Shown: positions 34,370-43,268, counted from the first letter of the stretch. The stretch is DNA of 64,000 nt from Methylobacterium fujisawaense (GCF_014138435.1 NZ_JACJIM010000010.1:124001-188000); one strand, 5' to 3'. A program made the numbers and translations. Notes: generated by a model not told the origin, from the sequence alone.

Positions 34370-34762
34370 ATGGGACTGCTCGACGGTGCGAAGAACCTGA
34401 TCGGCGACGTGGTCGCGGCGGCCGACCGGGCCTTTGAGGAGACCGGCAGCGGCAAGCTCGCCTTGGCGCTCGCGAAATTCTATCCCGGCGGCCTCGCGGC
34501 CTTCCTCGACCGCCTGAGGGAGACCGGACACGGCGCGGCCGTCGATTCGTGGCTCTCGCCGGGCACGCGGCAGGCGGTTCCGGCCTCCGCGCTGGCGGCC
34601 TGCCTGCCGGAGGCGGTGACCGAGCGCCTTGCCTACGATCTCGGCGTGCCGGCCGCGCGCGTTCCCACCGTGCTCGCGGAGTTCCTGCCCGCCGCCGTCG
34701 CGGATCAGAGCGAGAACGGGAGCCTGAAGCCCCAGCCGAATTTCAGCACGCAGGTCCGCTGA
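34370..34762 (+). CDS. YidB-like protein (DUF937), paralogue 1
   Basis: 130 residues. It shares with the protein at 35199-35540 the core GGLAAFLDRLRETG, a later WL, LGVPAARVPTVLAEFLP and an NG-L-P tail. YidB/DUF937 proteins are small helical cytoplasmic proteins of unknown function. It begins MGLLDGAKNLIGDVVAAADR, longer at the N-terminus than paralogue 2. The two paralogues flank a gene on the opposite strand. Confidence 0.78.
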   Translation: MGLLDGAKNLIGDVVAAADRAFEETGSGKLALALAKFYPGGLAAFLDRLRETGHGAAVDSWLSPGTRQAVPASALAACLPEAVTERLAYDLGVPAARVPTVLAEFLPAAVADQSENGSLKPQPNFSTQVR

Positions 34763-34773
34763 TCATCGGGGCC

Positions 34774-35034
34774 TCATGGGGCCGCGCATTTCATCAGAGG
34801 CGGGGCGGTCGCGCAGCTCAGATGGCAGCTCTGCTTCGCGAAGCAGAACCACGAGAGCGCGCCGCTCTTCAGGCAGGATCCGCCGCAATGCCGGTACGCG
34901 CCGTAGAGCGGCCGAACGAAGACGGCATCGGCGAGGGGGCGCGCCTCCGACGACCGCGCCGTCTCCGCGGCGGGCAGCGCCACCGCCGCACCGGCCGCGA
35001 CCACGAGCACGAAAGACGGTGCCAGGACTCTCAT
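34774..35034 (-). CDS. Small exported Cys-rich protein
   Basis: 86 residues. A signal peptide (MRVLAPSFVLVVAAGAAVA) precedes a mature part with five Cys in CGGSCLKSGALSWFCFAKQSCHLSC and one near the C-terminus, six in all and so able to form three disulfides. I do not recognise the family. It is encoded opposite to and between two YidB paralogues, its stop only 12 bases after the end of the first. A longer frame to 35112 is open, but MRVLAP is the better start because of the signal peptide. Confidence 0.6.
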   Translation of the reverse strand: MRVLAPSFVLVVAAGAAVALPAAETARSSEARPLADAVFVRPLYGAYRHCGGSCLKSGALSWFCFAKQSCHLSCATAPPLMKCAAP

Positions 35035-35198
35035 TCGCGTCGACCGTGGAACCGTGTCCGGGCCGGCATACCGGGCCAAAGTCCGGGTCCTGTCGACTAA
35101 ATTGCGGTTCACGCGGGCCGGGGGCAGCCACCGGCCTCTCCCGCTTTTCGGACGACGCCCTAGACTCCCGTCGACCGATCCTTCGACGCGAGGCCCAC

Positions 35199-35540
35199 AT
35201 GAGTCTGCTCAATTCCCTCGGCGGCTCGCTGGGGCAGATCGCCCTCAAGGCGTTGCCGGGCGTGATCCAGCAGGTCCTGCCCGGCGGGCTCAACGCCCTG
35301 CTCGATCAGCTCCGGCGATCCGGCTACGAGAGCCAGGTCAATTCCTGGCTCGGCCGCGGGCCCAACGAGCCGATCACCGCCGACGACCTGCGCAAGGTCC
35401 TCGACAACGATCAGGTGCGCCAGATGGCGGGAAAGCTCGGAATCCCGATGGACCAGCTGTTCCCGACCCTCGCGCAGGCCCTTCCCGAGACCGTGGACCA
35501 CCACAGCCCCGACGGGACCCTGCAGGTGCCCAAGGCCTAG
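35199..35540 (+). CDS. YidB-like protein (DUF937), paralogue 2
   Basis: 113 residues. It matches the YidB pattern more closely than paralogue 1: MSLLNSLGGSLGQIALKALP, LPGGLNALLDQLRRSGYESQ, NSWLGRGPNEPITADDLRKV, LGIPMDQLFPTLAQALPETV and the tail DHHSPDGTLQVPKA. Function unknown. The pair suggests a duplication, with the exported Cys-rich gene now between the copies. Confidence 0.85.
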   Translation: MSLLNSLGGSLGQIALKALPGVIQQVLPGGLNALLDQLRRSGYESQVNSWLGRGPNEPITADDLRKVLDNDQVRQMAGKLGIPMDQLFPTLAQALPETVDHHSPDGTLQVPKA

Positions 35541-35598
35541 GCGGCCACGGCGCGGGCGAGGGGAGGGCCGGCGCGGCCTGACCGTCGGTCCGCAACGC

Positions 35599-35625
35599 GA
35601 AACGGCGGCCCCGTCCGGGACCGCC
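35599..35625 (-). terminator. Probable terminator of the NlpD-like gene
   Basis: On the minus strand GGCGGTCCC and GGGGCCGCC form a 9-bp stem (one G-U pair) with a four-base loop, followed by GTTTCG. It lies about 30 bases after the stop codon. The T-run is short, so strength is uncertain. Confidence 0.5.
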
Positions 35626-35653
35626 GCCGCGTGCCGCCGTCTTGCCGGTCGGC

Positions 35654-37183
35654 TCAGTTGCTGGCGAGCTGGGACATGGGATCCACGGGCGCGCCGCCCT
35701 TGCGGATCTCGAAATGGAGCTGCGGCGAGGTCACGTTGCCCGACGCGCCGGACTTCGCGATGGTCTGACCGCGCTTGACCTTCTCGCCGGGCTTCACGTC
35801 GATCTCGCCGTTATGGGCGTAGGCCGAGACGTAGCCGTTGGCGTGACGCACGAGGACCAGCTTGCCGTAGCCCTTCACGTCGGAGCCGGCATAGGCGACC
35901 GTGCCCTCTTCGGCGGCCTTGACGGGGGTGCCCTCCGGGACGGCGATGTTGATGCCCTCGTTGCCGGAGCTGCCATAGCCGGAGATCACCCGGCCCTTGG
36001 CGGGCCAGCGGAAGTTCTCCGTCGCCTCGGCCACGGAGCCGGTGGCGGCGGGCTCGGACTTGGCCTGGGCAGGAGCCGCGGCGGCCACCGGCTTCGGCGT
36101 CTCCTTGGCGGCGACCTTCTCGGCGGCGGCGGGCTTCTGCGCCGCCTCCTTGGCGGCCTCCTTGGCGGCCTCCTTGGTGGCCTGCTTGGCCGCCTCCTTG
36201 GAGGCTTCCTTGGCGGCCTTCGCCTCGGCGAGCTTCTGGGCGGCCTCCGCCTTCGCGGCGGCCTTCGCCTCGGCGCGGGCTTCCTGGGCCTTGGCTTCGG
36301 CCTTCGCCTTCGCCTCGAGCTTCGGATCCGCCTTCTTGTCGTCGGCCTTCTTCTCCTCGGCCTTGGCGACCTGTCCGGGACGCACGTGCTTCGGCTTCTC
36401 GCCGTCCTTCGCGGTGGCGTCCTTGCGGGTCTTGGCGTCGGCGACCTTGCGGGCGGCGGCGTCGCGGGCGAGCGCCTCCTTGCGCTCCGCCTCCTTCTCG
36501 GCGGCGGCGGCCTTCTGCGCCGCCTCCTTGGCGGCCTTCGCCTCGGCGAGCTTCTGGGCGGCCTCCTTGGCCTCCTCGCGCTTCGCGGCGATCTTGTTCT
36601 CGACCTGCTTGGCGTCCTCGCGCTTCTCCTCGGCAGCCCGGGCGGGCCGGGCGGACATCGGGGCCGCGGCGGGGTTCAGCCCGGAGGCGTTGTAGACCGG
36701 GATCACGATCTGACGACCGGGCGTGATCTGGCTCGCGTTGCTCAGGCCATTGGCGGCCAGGATCGCCGAAGCGGGCACGCCGAAGCGGGTGGACATCTGG
36801 TTCAGGCTGTCGTTGCGCGAGACGGTGATCTGCGTGCCGCCCTCGGCGCTCCAGCCGACGCCGCCGGTGGAGGCGACTCGGGTCGCGGGGGCGGCAGCAG
36901 GGGTCTGGGCCGGACTCGCGGCGGCGGCCGGACGCGCGGCGCCGGGCGCGCTCAGCGCCTCCGATTGGATGCGGCCGGTCCGGACCGGCGGCACCGACTT
37001 CAGGGATCCGTCCGGCAGGCTGCCGGTGGCGGAAGGCTCCGACTCGAACGGATTCGAGAATGGGTTGCCCAGCCGCGATGCGTCCGAGGAACAGGCGGCG
37101 GCCGCCCCGCCGATCATGCCGATGAGCGCGACGCGCGACAGCGTCCGCAACATCTGACCCGTACCGCGCACCCGCATCGACAC
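35654..37183 (-). CDS. NlpD/EnvC-like lipoprotein: LysM plus degenerate M23 peptidase domain (murein hydrolase activator)
   Basis: 509 residues. A lipobox (IGGAAAACSSDASR) marks a lipoprotein. A LysM domain follows (ITVSRNDSLNQMSTRFGVPA, ITPGRQIVIPVYNA). Residues about 185-395 are almost entirely Ala, Lys and Glu, with heptad-like AKEAAQK repeats that form a long helix or coiled coil. The C-terminal M23 fold has GYGSSGNEGINIAVPEGTPV and PQLHFEIRKGG. The zinc ligands are lost: Asn stands where the His and Asp of HxGxD should be, and Gln precedes LHFE. That fits NlpD-type activators of cell-wall amidases, not an active peptidase. GTG at 37183 has CAGG upstream; ATG at 37177 is the alternative. 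Confidence 0.88.
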   Translation of the reverse strand: MSMRVRGTGQMLRTLSRVALIGMIGGAAAACSSDASRLGNPFSNPFESEPSATGSLPDGSLKSVPPVRTGRIQSEALSAPGAARPAAAASPAQTPAAAPATRVASTGGVGWSAEGGTQITVSRNDSLNQMSTRFGVPASAILAANGLSNASQITPGRQIVIPVYNASGLNPAAAPMSARPARAAEEKREDAKQVENKIAAKREEAKEAAQKLAEAKAAKEAAQKAAAAEKEAERKEALARDAAARKVADAKTRKDATAKDGEKPKHVRPGQVAKAEEKKADDKKADPKLEAKAKAEAKAQEARAEAKAAAKAEAAQKLAEAKAAKEASKEAAKQATKEAAKEAAKEAAQKPAAAEKVAAKETPKPVAAAAPAQAKSEPAATGSVAEATENFRWPAKGRVISGYGSSGNEGINIAVPEGTPVKAAEEGTVAYAGSDVKGYGKLVLVRHANGYVSAYAHNGEIDVKPGEKVKRGQTIAKSGASGNVTSPQLHFEIRKGGAPVDPMSQLASN

Positions 37184-37379
37184 ACCCGTTTGCCTGACGC
37201 AACCTGATGCCCCAATGAAGACGGATTCAGGTTAAGCAACCGTTCCCGTTCCGCATACCTGCGACCCAGAAGCGAAGGAGCGCGCAGGGTTTCGCGCAGG
37301 GTTTCGCGCCGTGCCGGGGATGAAACCCAGGGGCGAGACCGTCCCTTTTCCTACCTGGGCGGCTCCCCACATCGTGGAC

Positions 37380-37934
37380 ATGTTTACCATCCGCGGCGCG
37401 CGCGACAGCTTGGCCGATCTGCCGGCGATTGAGACCGCGCGCCTCTCGGTCGCCGCCCTTCAGCCCGCGGACGCAGCGGCCCTGCGCCGGCTCACCGACG
37501 ATCCGGCGATCACCGCCGCGGTGGACTTCCTGCCGACCCCCTTCACGCTCCAGGATGCCGAGGATCTGATTCGCAGCGGCCGGCGGGGCCGGGACTGCTT
37601 CCTCGGGGCCTGGACCCGCGGCGGCGACGATCCCGGTGTCGCCCCCGATCCGGCGGGACGCGACCTGGTTGGGGTGGTCGGGACGCATCTGCGCGGCACC
37701 GGCACGATCGAGATCGGATACTGGATCGGGGGCGCCGCCCGCGGGCGCGGCTTCGCCTACGAGGCCGTATCGGCGATCCTCGGCCTTCTCGGCGCGCGCT
37801 TCCCGGCGCGCCTCGTGGTGGCGGAATGCCGCCCGGCCAACGTCGCGTCCTGGGGCCTGCTGCAGAAGCTGGGTTTTCGCGACACCGGCGAGGAGGGGCA
37901 CCGCCCGGGCCGCCGCCTGCTCAGACGGGATTGA
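37380..37934 (+). CDS. GNAT family N-acetyltransferase
   Basis: 184 residues. The RimJ/RimL-like core is visible: IETARLSVAALQPADAAALR at the N-terminus, IEIGYWIGGAARGRGFAYEA with the acetyl-CoA-binding R-G-x-G, and CRPANVASWGLLQKLGFRDT. These enzymes acetylate protein N-termini or small amines. The ATG at 37380 is preferred because the domain follows directly; an ATG at 37320 would add 20 unrelated residues. Confidence 0.82.
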   Translation: MFTIRGARDSLADLPAIETARLSVAALQPADAAALRRLTDDPAITAAVDFLPTPFTLQDAEDLIRSGRRGRDCFLGAWTRGGDDPGVAPDPAGRDLVGVVGTHLRGTGTIEIGYWIGGAARGRGFAYEAVSAILGLLGARFPARLVVAECRPANVASWGLLQKLGFRDTGEEGHRPGRRLLRRD

Positions 37935-37977
37935 GCCCCATGGCCGGCGGGCGGACCCCGACCGCTGGTCTCAGGTC

Positions 37978-38256
37978 TCAGGCTCCACGCCGCCGCACCT
38001 TCGTGCGCCGCGGGCCGAGCGCGAAGGGCGCCTCGTCGTCCGGCGAGCGCTCCGCCAGGGCGAAGCTGTGCAGTTCGTTCAGCCCGCCCCCGTCCCGGGG
38101 CTGCACCGCGACCAGGGCGTAGAAGGCCGCCCGCACCACATCCTTCCTGGACGCGTCGGGATGCGTCTCGCGGACGGCGACGCGCAGCGCCTTCGGCGTC
38201 ATGCCCAGTGCGGCCAGGCTCCAGAGCGTCGCCGCGAGCGCCTCGATCGAAGCCAT
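37978..38256 (-). CDS. Small hypothetical protein
   Basis: 92 residues beginning MASIEALAATLWSLAALGMT. It is helix-rich with a basic tail (GPRRTKVRRRGA). I recognise no family; the EALAATLWSLAALGMTPKAL segment looks like a helical dimerisation motif. No clear Shine-Dalgarno. Transcribed towards the GNAT gene. Confidence 0.5.
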   Translation of the reverse strand: MASIEALAATLWSLAALGMTPKALRVAVRETHPDASRKDVVRAAFYALVAVQPRDGGGLNELHSFALAERSPDDEAPFALGPRRTKVRRRGA

Positions 38257-38452
38257 CCGAAACGCCCCCGTCGGTCGAGTCCCAGGGTCTTTATACGGAC
38301 CGGCCCAGCACCGGCGCAAGTCTCGTTCAGACGACCGCAAGATCGGCGGCTCATCGAGCACATATCGTCACAACAATACGACGATATACGAAGTCGATTA
38401 CTACAAATGTCGCAATCGATTTGCCACAACACCTTCAATTTCAGCAGACAAC

Positions 38453-38482
38453 AAAAAGCCCCCGGACCTGAGGCCGGGGGCT
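38453..38482 (-). terminator. Intrinsic terminator of the porin gene
   Basis: On the minus strand a perfect 9-bp stem AGCCCCCGG/CCGGGGGCT with an eight-base loop ends in TTTTT (complement of 38453-38457). It lies about 40 bases after the porin stop. The DNA from 38290 to 38450 is AT-rich and shows no gene. Confidence 0.9.
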
Positions 38483-38522
38483 TGCTGGCGACCGGTTCCG
38501 TGAACCGGTCCGGGTCATCCGA

Positions 38523-39800
38523 TCAGAAGGTGATGCCGGTCTCGACCATGTAGCGGTCCTGGGAGGTGTTGTTGCCGGTGCGGCCGAAGCCGGTGCCGAG
38601 CGTCCCCTCCGCGAGGTTGCCACGGGTGATCCCGCCGAGTTCGACGTGGGCGTATTCCACCCGGAAGAAGTACCGGTCGAAGGTGAAGGTCGGCGTGACG
38701 GTGACCGAGAAGGCGTTGCTGCCCGCACCGAAGCCCAGCAGGTTGGTCCCGCCGGATCCGCGGACGCCGGTCTGCTCGGTGTACTCGACGCGGCCGGCCA
38801 GGGAGAAATTATCGGTGAACGAGTAGGCCGCCAGCAGCGCGCCGCCGTAGGTCGACGCCGAGTTGGCGATGCCGACGCGCAGGTCCCGCTCGACATTGGT
38901 GAACTGGAAGTACGGCGAGATGATCCACGGGCCGTTCGCGTAGGTGTAGTTGATGTTGAAGATGCCGCTGTTCTGCTGGAGGTTCGGCGTCGCGAACTGG
39001 TAGCGCGGGCTGCGGTCGAGGGCGTTGGTCCGGCCGACGTTCAGGCCGCCGTTGACGCCGATCGTGTTGTAGTCGTCGAGCTTGTAGGCGACGTTGCCGG
39101 TGAACCACGTGATCTCGTTGGAGAAGAAGCCGTCCGTGCCCGCGAGGGACACCGAGAGCGGGCCGCTGCTGTAATTGACCTGCACGCCCTGGTTGATGAA
39201 GTTCTCCTGCACGAACAGGAGGCCGCGGTTGATGTTCAGGTTCTGGTAGGTGAACAGCAGCTCGGTGCCGATCAGGGTGAACATCCGGCCGCCCTGGACC
39301 GACCATTCATCGTTGATCTGGATCTTGCCGAAGGCGACCGGGACCGGGCCGAACAGGAGATCGGTCTGGGTGAAGGTGCCGAGCGTGGGGAAGCCGAGCT
39401 GCGGGATCGAGTAGCCGCCGGCCTGGATGTAGAACTGGAACGCGCCCTCGGGCTTCTGGATGATGCCCTGCACGTTCGAGAAGTCGAACCGGGCCGACCG
39501 GTCGCGGTCGTTGGGCGCCGCCGGGGTCGAGAACGAGGCGAACGGGTTCGACTGCGTGTAGCCGTAGCCGGTGATGGCGCCGCCCACGTAGAGGTCCCCG
39601 AGCGGACCCGCGGAGAAGCAGCTCGGATTCGGGTTGGCCTTGATCACGCCGCTATAGGCCGGACCGATCAGCGTGGCCTTGCACGGCTCGGCGGGGGGCG
39701 CGACGGGAACCGGCGCCGGGGCCGACAGATCGGCCGCGAGGATGCTGGTCGAGGACAGCAGCACGGTGGCCAGGCCGGCCAGGGCGGATCGCTTCAGCAT
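38523..39800 (-). CDS. Outer-membrane porin (alphaproteobacterial Porin_2 type)
   Basis: 425 residues. Signal peptide MLKRSALAGLATVLLSSTSILAA, then a PAPVPVAPPAEPC linker and a 16-strand type barrel with alternating aromatic residues (YGYTQSNPF, FQFYIQAGGYSIPQLGFP). The barrel closes at a C-terminal aromatic residue (METGITF), the signature for BAM-dependent assembly. It is probably a general diffusion porin in the outer membrane. A stretch of A/T immediately upstream (39860-39900) would contain the promoter. Confidence 0.9.
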   Translation of the reverse strand: MLKRSALAGLATVLLSSTSILAADLSAPAPVPVAPPAEPCKATLIGPAYSGVIKANPNPSCFSAGPLGDLYVGGAITGYGYTQSNPFASFSTPAAPNDRDRSARFDFSNVQGIIQKPEGAFQFYIQAGGYSIPQLGFPTLGTFTQTDLLFGPVPVAFGKIQINDEWSVQGGRMFTLIGTELLFTYQNLNINRGLLFVQENFINQGVQVNYSSGPLSVSLAGTDGFFSNEITWFTGNVAYKLDDYNTIGVNGGLNVGRTNALDRSPRYQFATPNLQQNSGIFNINYTYANGPWIISPYFQFTNVERDLRVGIANSASTYGGALLAAYSFTDNFSLAGRVEYTEQTGVRGSGGTNLLGFGAGSNAFSVTVTPTFTFDRYFFRVEYAHVELGGITRGNLAEGTLGTGFGRTGNNTSQDRYMVETGITF

Positions 39801-40022
39801 GGTTCGGAGCTCGTTCGGATTCGTCTACGGCCAAGCTGACATCGCGCTGCGAATGACACAAAATCAAACATAGAGCAGTTGCATATTTTTTGGGCAGATC
39901 CCTATCGCTGAACACGTTCGACGCGGAAATGTGACTTTGCCGCCACAATCGTCCGGGCGGACCGGCGTTTTCCTTTGCGGGCGTCCGGAACAGCTTTCCC
40001 GGCACGGCCCAAGTCTACCGTG

Positions 40023-40871
40023 TCAGGCCGCGGGACCGATCGGATCGCAGCGAAATCCTCCGAACTCATGCCGGGCCAGCCGTTCGGCCAGGGCCGGCAG
40101 GAACAGCATCGCCTCCTCGGCGAGGCGCCACGGCGGGTTGACCACGATCAGGCCGCTCCCGGTGAGCCGCGTCGGGTCGCCCGGCCGCTCGATCAGGAGA
40201 TCGAGCCGCAGGGCCGGGCGGGGCAGGGCGGCATCGAGGTCGCGGACCATCCGGTCGAGGGCCTCGGTGTCCTTGATCGGATACCAGGCCAGGAACACCC
40301 CGGTGGGCCATTTCGCCACCGCCCGGGCGAGGTGGGCGCCGAGGCGCTCGATCTCGCCGGGCACCTCGTAGGGCGGATCGATCAGCACGAGGCCGCGCCG
40401 CTCCGGCGGCGGGATCTGGGCGTTGATCGCAGTCCAGCCGTCGAGGCTCATCACCTTGGTGCGGGGATCGCGGGCGTAGCGGTCCTGCAGCGTGGCGGCA
40501 TCCGCCGGATGGAGTTCCACGAACACGCCCTTGTCGCCGGGGCGCAGCGCCTCGCGGATCAGGGCGGGCGAGCCGGGATAGGCGGTGGCGCCGTCGCGCG
40601 CCTGCACCGCGGCCACCGCGGCCCGGTAAGGCGCAAGCAGCGCCTCGACATCCGGCGCGAAGGGCGCGGCCATCCGGCCCCACCCCTCCCGCCACTCGCC
40701 GGTGCGGGCCGCCTCGTCGGCCTCGAGATCGTAGACGCCGAGTCCCGCGAAGGCGTCCAGCGCCCGGAACGGCTTGTCCTTGAGCCGGAGGTGGTCGAGC
40801 ACCCGCGCCAGAACGAGGTGCTTGAGGACGTCGGCGTGGTTGCCGGCGTGGAAGGCGTGCCGATAGTTCAT
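40023..40871 (-). CDS. rlmJ: 23S rRNA (adenine-2030-N6)-methyltransferase RlmJ
   Basis: 282 residues. The RlmJ N-terminus MNYRHAFHAGNHADVLKHLV is diagnostic. The catalytic motif is LVLIDPPYEVPGEI (DPPY), with the SAM-binding part LDAFAGLGVYDLEADEA and GVFLAWYPIKDTEALDR. It methylates A2030 of 23S rRNA. Monocistronic, no neighbours of obvious related function. Confidence 0.93.
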   Translation of the reverse strand: MNYRHAFHAGNHADVLKHLVLARVLDHLRLKDKPFRALDAFAGLGVYDLEADEAARTGEWREGWGRMAAPFAPDVEALLAPYRAAVAAVQARDGATAYPGSPALIREALRPGDKGVFVELHPADAATLQDRYARDPRTKVMSLDGWTAINAQIPPPERRGLVLIDPPYEVPGEIERLGAHLARAVAKWPTGVFLAWYPIKDTEALDRMVRDLDAALPRPALRLDLLIERPGDPTRLTGSGLIVVNPPWRLAEEAMLFLPALAERLARHEFGGFRCDPIGPAA

Positions 40872-40937
40872 GGCCGCGCGCTCAAGCCGATCCGGCGCCT
40901 CAGGTCCAGCGCCCGGCGCGCAAAACGCCGAAAAAAC

Positions 40938-41600
40938 CTAGCGGGCGGCGTCGAGACGCACCTCGGGCGCCCGGCAATTGCCGCGGGCGACCTCGGGGCA
41001 GGGGGCGAAGCCGCGCAGGTCCTTGCCGAAGCAGATCCGGACCTCCTGCAGTTGCCCGCGGGTGCAGGTGACCGCCATCATGTCGGGGCGCAGGCCGCGA
41101 TTGGCCGCCACGAATTGCCGCGCGATCTCGATGGGGGCGAGGGATTGCGGCGGGGAGCCGCCCGTCAGGCCGTCGGGGATCGTCACCGCCTGCCGCGCCG
41201 TGCGGGCGGCCGCGAAATAGGCGGCGGGGTCGAGGCCCGAGCAGGTGCCGTGCTTGCGCCACTCGTACCGGGCGAGCCCCTCGCTTGGATAGACCTGCCC
41301 GGCCACCTCCATGGCCTGCCGGGTGGGCGCGCGGTTCACCGCCGAGCAGTTCTCCGGATAGCCGCGGGCATATTGCGGCCATAGGCCGTGGACGACGAAG
41401 CCGAGGCCGCGACCGGGGGCGCACTGGACGTCGTCCCGGCGTGCGCCCGGCCCCGCGCAGTAGGTCGGCGACCACGACAGTGCGAGGACGTAGAAGTCGA
41501 ACGCGCCGGGCGTGCCGCCACGGGCGAAGCCGCCGTAATCCTGGGCGGCGGCCGGCCCGGCGAGGAGCAGGCCCGCGAGGCCGGCGGCGAGCCTGCGCAT
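40938..41600 (-). CDS. Exported ribonuclease T2 family protein
   Basis: 220 residues. A signal peptide (MRRLAAGLAGLLLAGPAAAQ) is followed by both conserved RNase T2 motifs: FVVHGLWPQ with His71, and EWRKHGTC with Glu113 and His117. The Cys pairs of the fold are present (YCAGPGARRDDVQC). It should degrade RNA in the periplasm or outside. Its ATG lies two bases after the stop of the exported protein upstream, so the two are coupled. Confidence 0.92.
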   Translation of the reverse strand: MRRLAAGLAGLLLAGPAAAQDYGGFARGGTPGAFDFYVLALSWSPTYCAGPGARRDDVQCAPGRGLGFVVHGLWPQYARGYPENCSAVNRAPTRQAMEVAGQVYPSEGLARYEWRKHGTCSGLDPAAYFAAARTARQAVTIPDGLTGGSPPQSLAPIEIARQFVAANRGLRPDMMAVTCTRGQLQEVRICFGKDLRGFAPCPEVARGNCRAPEVRLDAAR

Positions 41601-41602
41601 GG

Positions 41603-42064
41603 TCAGGGACGCGCCATCCGGCAGGCGGTGGCGTAGGCGTAGGCGAGGTCCCGGTCGAGCCCGTGGACGCAAAACTCGACGCCCCAGGTCGCCCCGATGA
41701 TCCCGAGGCTCTCGCGCACCGAGTAGTCGACCTTGCGGCGGACGCCGTCCGACGTGGTGATGGTCGCGGTGCAGAAGCGGCGGGGATAGGTGTCGAGGCC
41801 CCAGGGCCGCCAGGCGGTGCGCTCGATCGTGTCGAAGGACAGGATCGTCATCGACGAATTCCAGAACTTCGCCTCCTTCTCGGCGAAGTTGGTCGAGACC
41901 CGCTCCAGCACCGACGGGTCCTGGCAGCCGGGGATCTGCGCGTCGAAGGGGAAGATCCGCTCCTCGGCGGGCTCGATGTCCTCCCGGGCCGAGCGGGCCA
42001 GCGCTGGCTGGGCCAGGGCGAGAAGGGCCAGCCCGAGGGCGAAGCCGTGAAAGAGCGGGCGCAT
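41603..42064 (-). CDS. Hypothetical exported protein upstream of RNase T2
   Basis: 153 residues. A signal peptide (MRPLFHGFALGLALLALAQPALA) is followed by a compact domain with three Cys (PGCQDPSVL, RRFCTATITTSDG, GVEFCVHGLDRDLAYAYATA plus a fourth in ATACRMA). I do not recognise the family. Tight linkage to the RNase T2 gene suggests a common role, perhaps an RNase partner or inhibitor, but that is only context. Confidence 0.7.
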   Translation of the reverse strand: MRPLFHGFALGLALLALAQPALARSAREDIEPAEERIFPFDAQIPGCQDPSVLERVSTNFAEKEAKFWNSSMTILSFDTIERTAWRPWGLDTYPRRFCTATITTSDGVRRKVDYSVRESLGIIGATWGVEFCVHGLDRDLAYAYATACRMARP

Positions 42065-42263
42065 GGCGCGTGCCTCGACGGATGTGCGATCCTGCATCCG
42101 CGAACGATGGCCCGGCCGCGCCGCCAGTCAAGCTCCGGCGGCCCCGCGCCGGTGCTTTGGCGGCCTGTGCGGCGCGGCCGCTACACTCGCCGGCCGATGC
42201 CCCCCGGAGCGGGACCGGCCCCCGCGGCCCGATCCCGTCAACCCGCGTTCCGGCGTCGCCCGG

Positions 42264-43268
42264 TCAGTAGATCGGCCCCGTGCTCGGTGGCGCGCCGAGC
42301 TGCAGCGGCTCGTCGTAGTCCTGCGCGGGCTCCTCGGGGGCGGCCGCAGCGATCCGTGGCGCCGGCCGCACCGGCGGCGCGGCGGTGTAGGCCGATGCCG
42401 CGGTCGGGCGGGCCGGCGCCCTGGCGACCTGCGTCGCGCCGCCGGCCTTCGACATCGGCGACACGCCGTAGGGATCGTCCTGCTCCACATCCACCGGCGC
42501 CTGCGGGGCGGCAGGCTGGCGCTGCGGCGGGACCGGACGGCTCAGCGGCCGCTCGACGCCGGTGCCGAGCTGCGGCGTGAACTTGATCATCGGCTGGCAG
42601 ATCCGCCTCAGACCGCGCGGGTCGTGCCGGGCGAGATCGACGTGGATGTGGTCGTAGTGGAACACGTTCGAGCCGGGGGCCAGCACCGTGGTGAAGCGCT
42701 GGCAGGCGCCGAGGAAGATCTCGCGCAGGAAGCCCTGCTCGGCCTCCGTGCCGCGCCAGCCGCCCTTCACGGTGATCACGTGGCCGTCGGCGAGCTTGAT
42801 CGACATGACGTCGATGGCGTTGCCGAAACCGTGCTCGGAGAGCTTGGCGCCGGGCTGGTTGTTGCGGCCGCGGCAGGAATAGGAACCCGCGTTGATCTCG
42901 GCCACCGGCACGCCGAAATAGAGGTTGGCGGCCGGCTGGATCGTGTCGGCGAGCCACGCCTCGGCCTCGGCCAGCGCCGGGCAGCCCAGGGTCATCCGCT
43001 GCTTCAGCAGGACGGAGCCGCCGCCGAGCCGCGTCACCCGGAAGGGCTGCTGCATGCCGCACGGCCCCGGGCCGTCCATGGCCGCGATCGGCGTGATGAA
43101 CTCCGAGGGCTCGACGAGCTTCTTGGCCAGGCAGACCTGCTCCGCCTGATCGCGCCACGGTTCGCGCCGCTCGAAATGATTGATCGAGCACGCGGTGAGG
43201 CCCGCGCCGAACAGCGCCAGAGCCGAGAACAGGGATACGCCACGCCACATGACCCGGACGATGCGCAC
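42264..43268 (-). CDS. Extensin-family lipoprotein with LAS-peptidase-like metal motif
   Basis: 334 residues. A lipobox (FGAGLTACSINH) follows a hydrophobic signal. The extensin-like C-terminal domain has SEHGFGNAIDV (His146, Asp153) and FHYDHIHVDL (His207, His209). These match the SxHxxGxxxD and HxH zinc-ligand patterns of LAS/M15-type D-Ala-D-Ala peptidases. The last 90 residues are Pro/Ala-rich and probably disordered. It is probably an envelope-located peptidoglycan-processing enzyme; activity unproven. Confidence 0.82.
   Translation of the reverse strand: MRIVRVMWRGVSLFSALALFGAGLTACSINHFERREPWRDQAEQVCLAKKLVEPSEFITPIAAMDGPGPCGMQQPFRVTRLGGGSVLLKQRMTLGCPALAEAEAWLADTIQPAANLYFGVPVAEINAGSYSCRGRNNQPGAKLSEHGFGNAIDVMSIKLADGHVITVKGGWRGTEAEQGFLREIFLGACQRFTTVLAPGSNVFHYDHIHVDLARHDPRGLRRICQPMIKFTPQLGTGVERPLSRPVPPQRQPAAPQAPVDVEQDDPYGVSPMSKAGGATQVARAPARPTAASAYTAAPPVRPAPRIAAAAPEEPAQDYDEPLQLGAPPSTGPIY

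Noticed and set aside
35654..37183. Active M23 endopeptidase
   Set aside because: The HxGxD His and Asp are both Asn and the second zinc His before LHFE is Gln, so zinc cannot be bound in the usual way.
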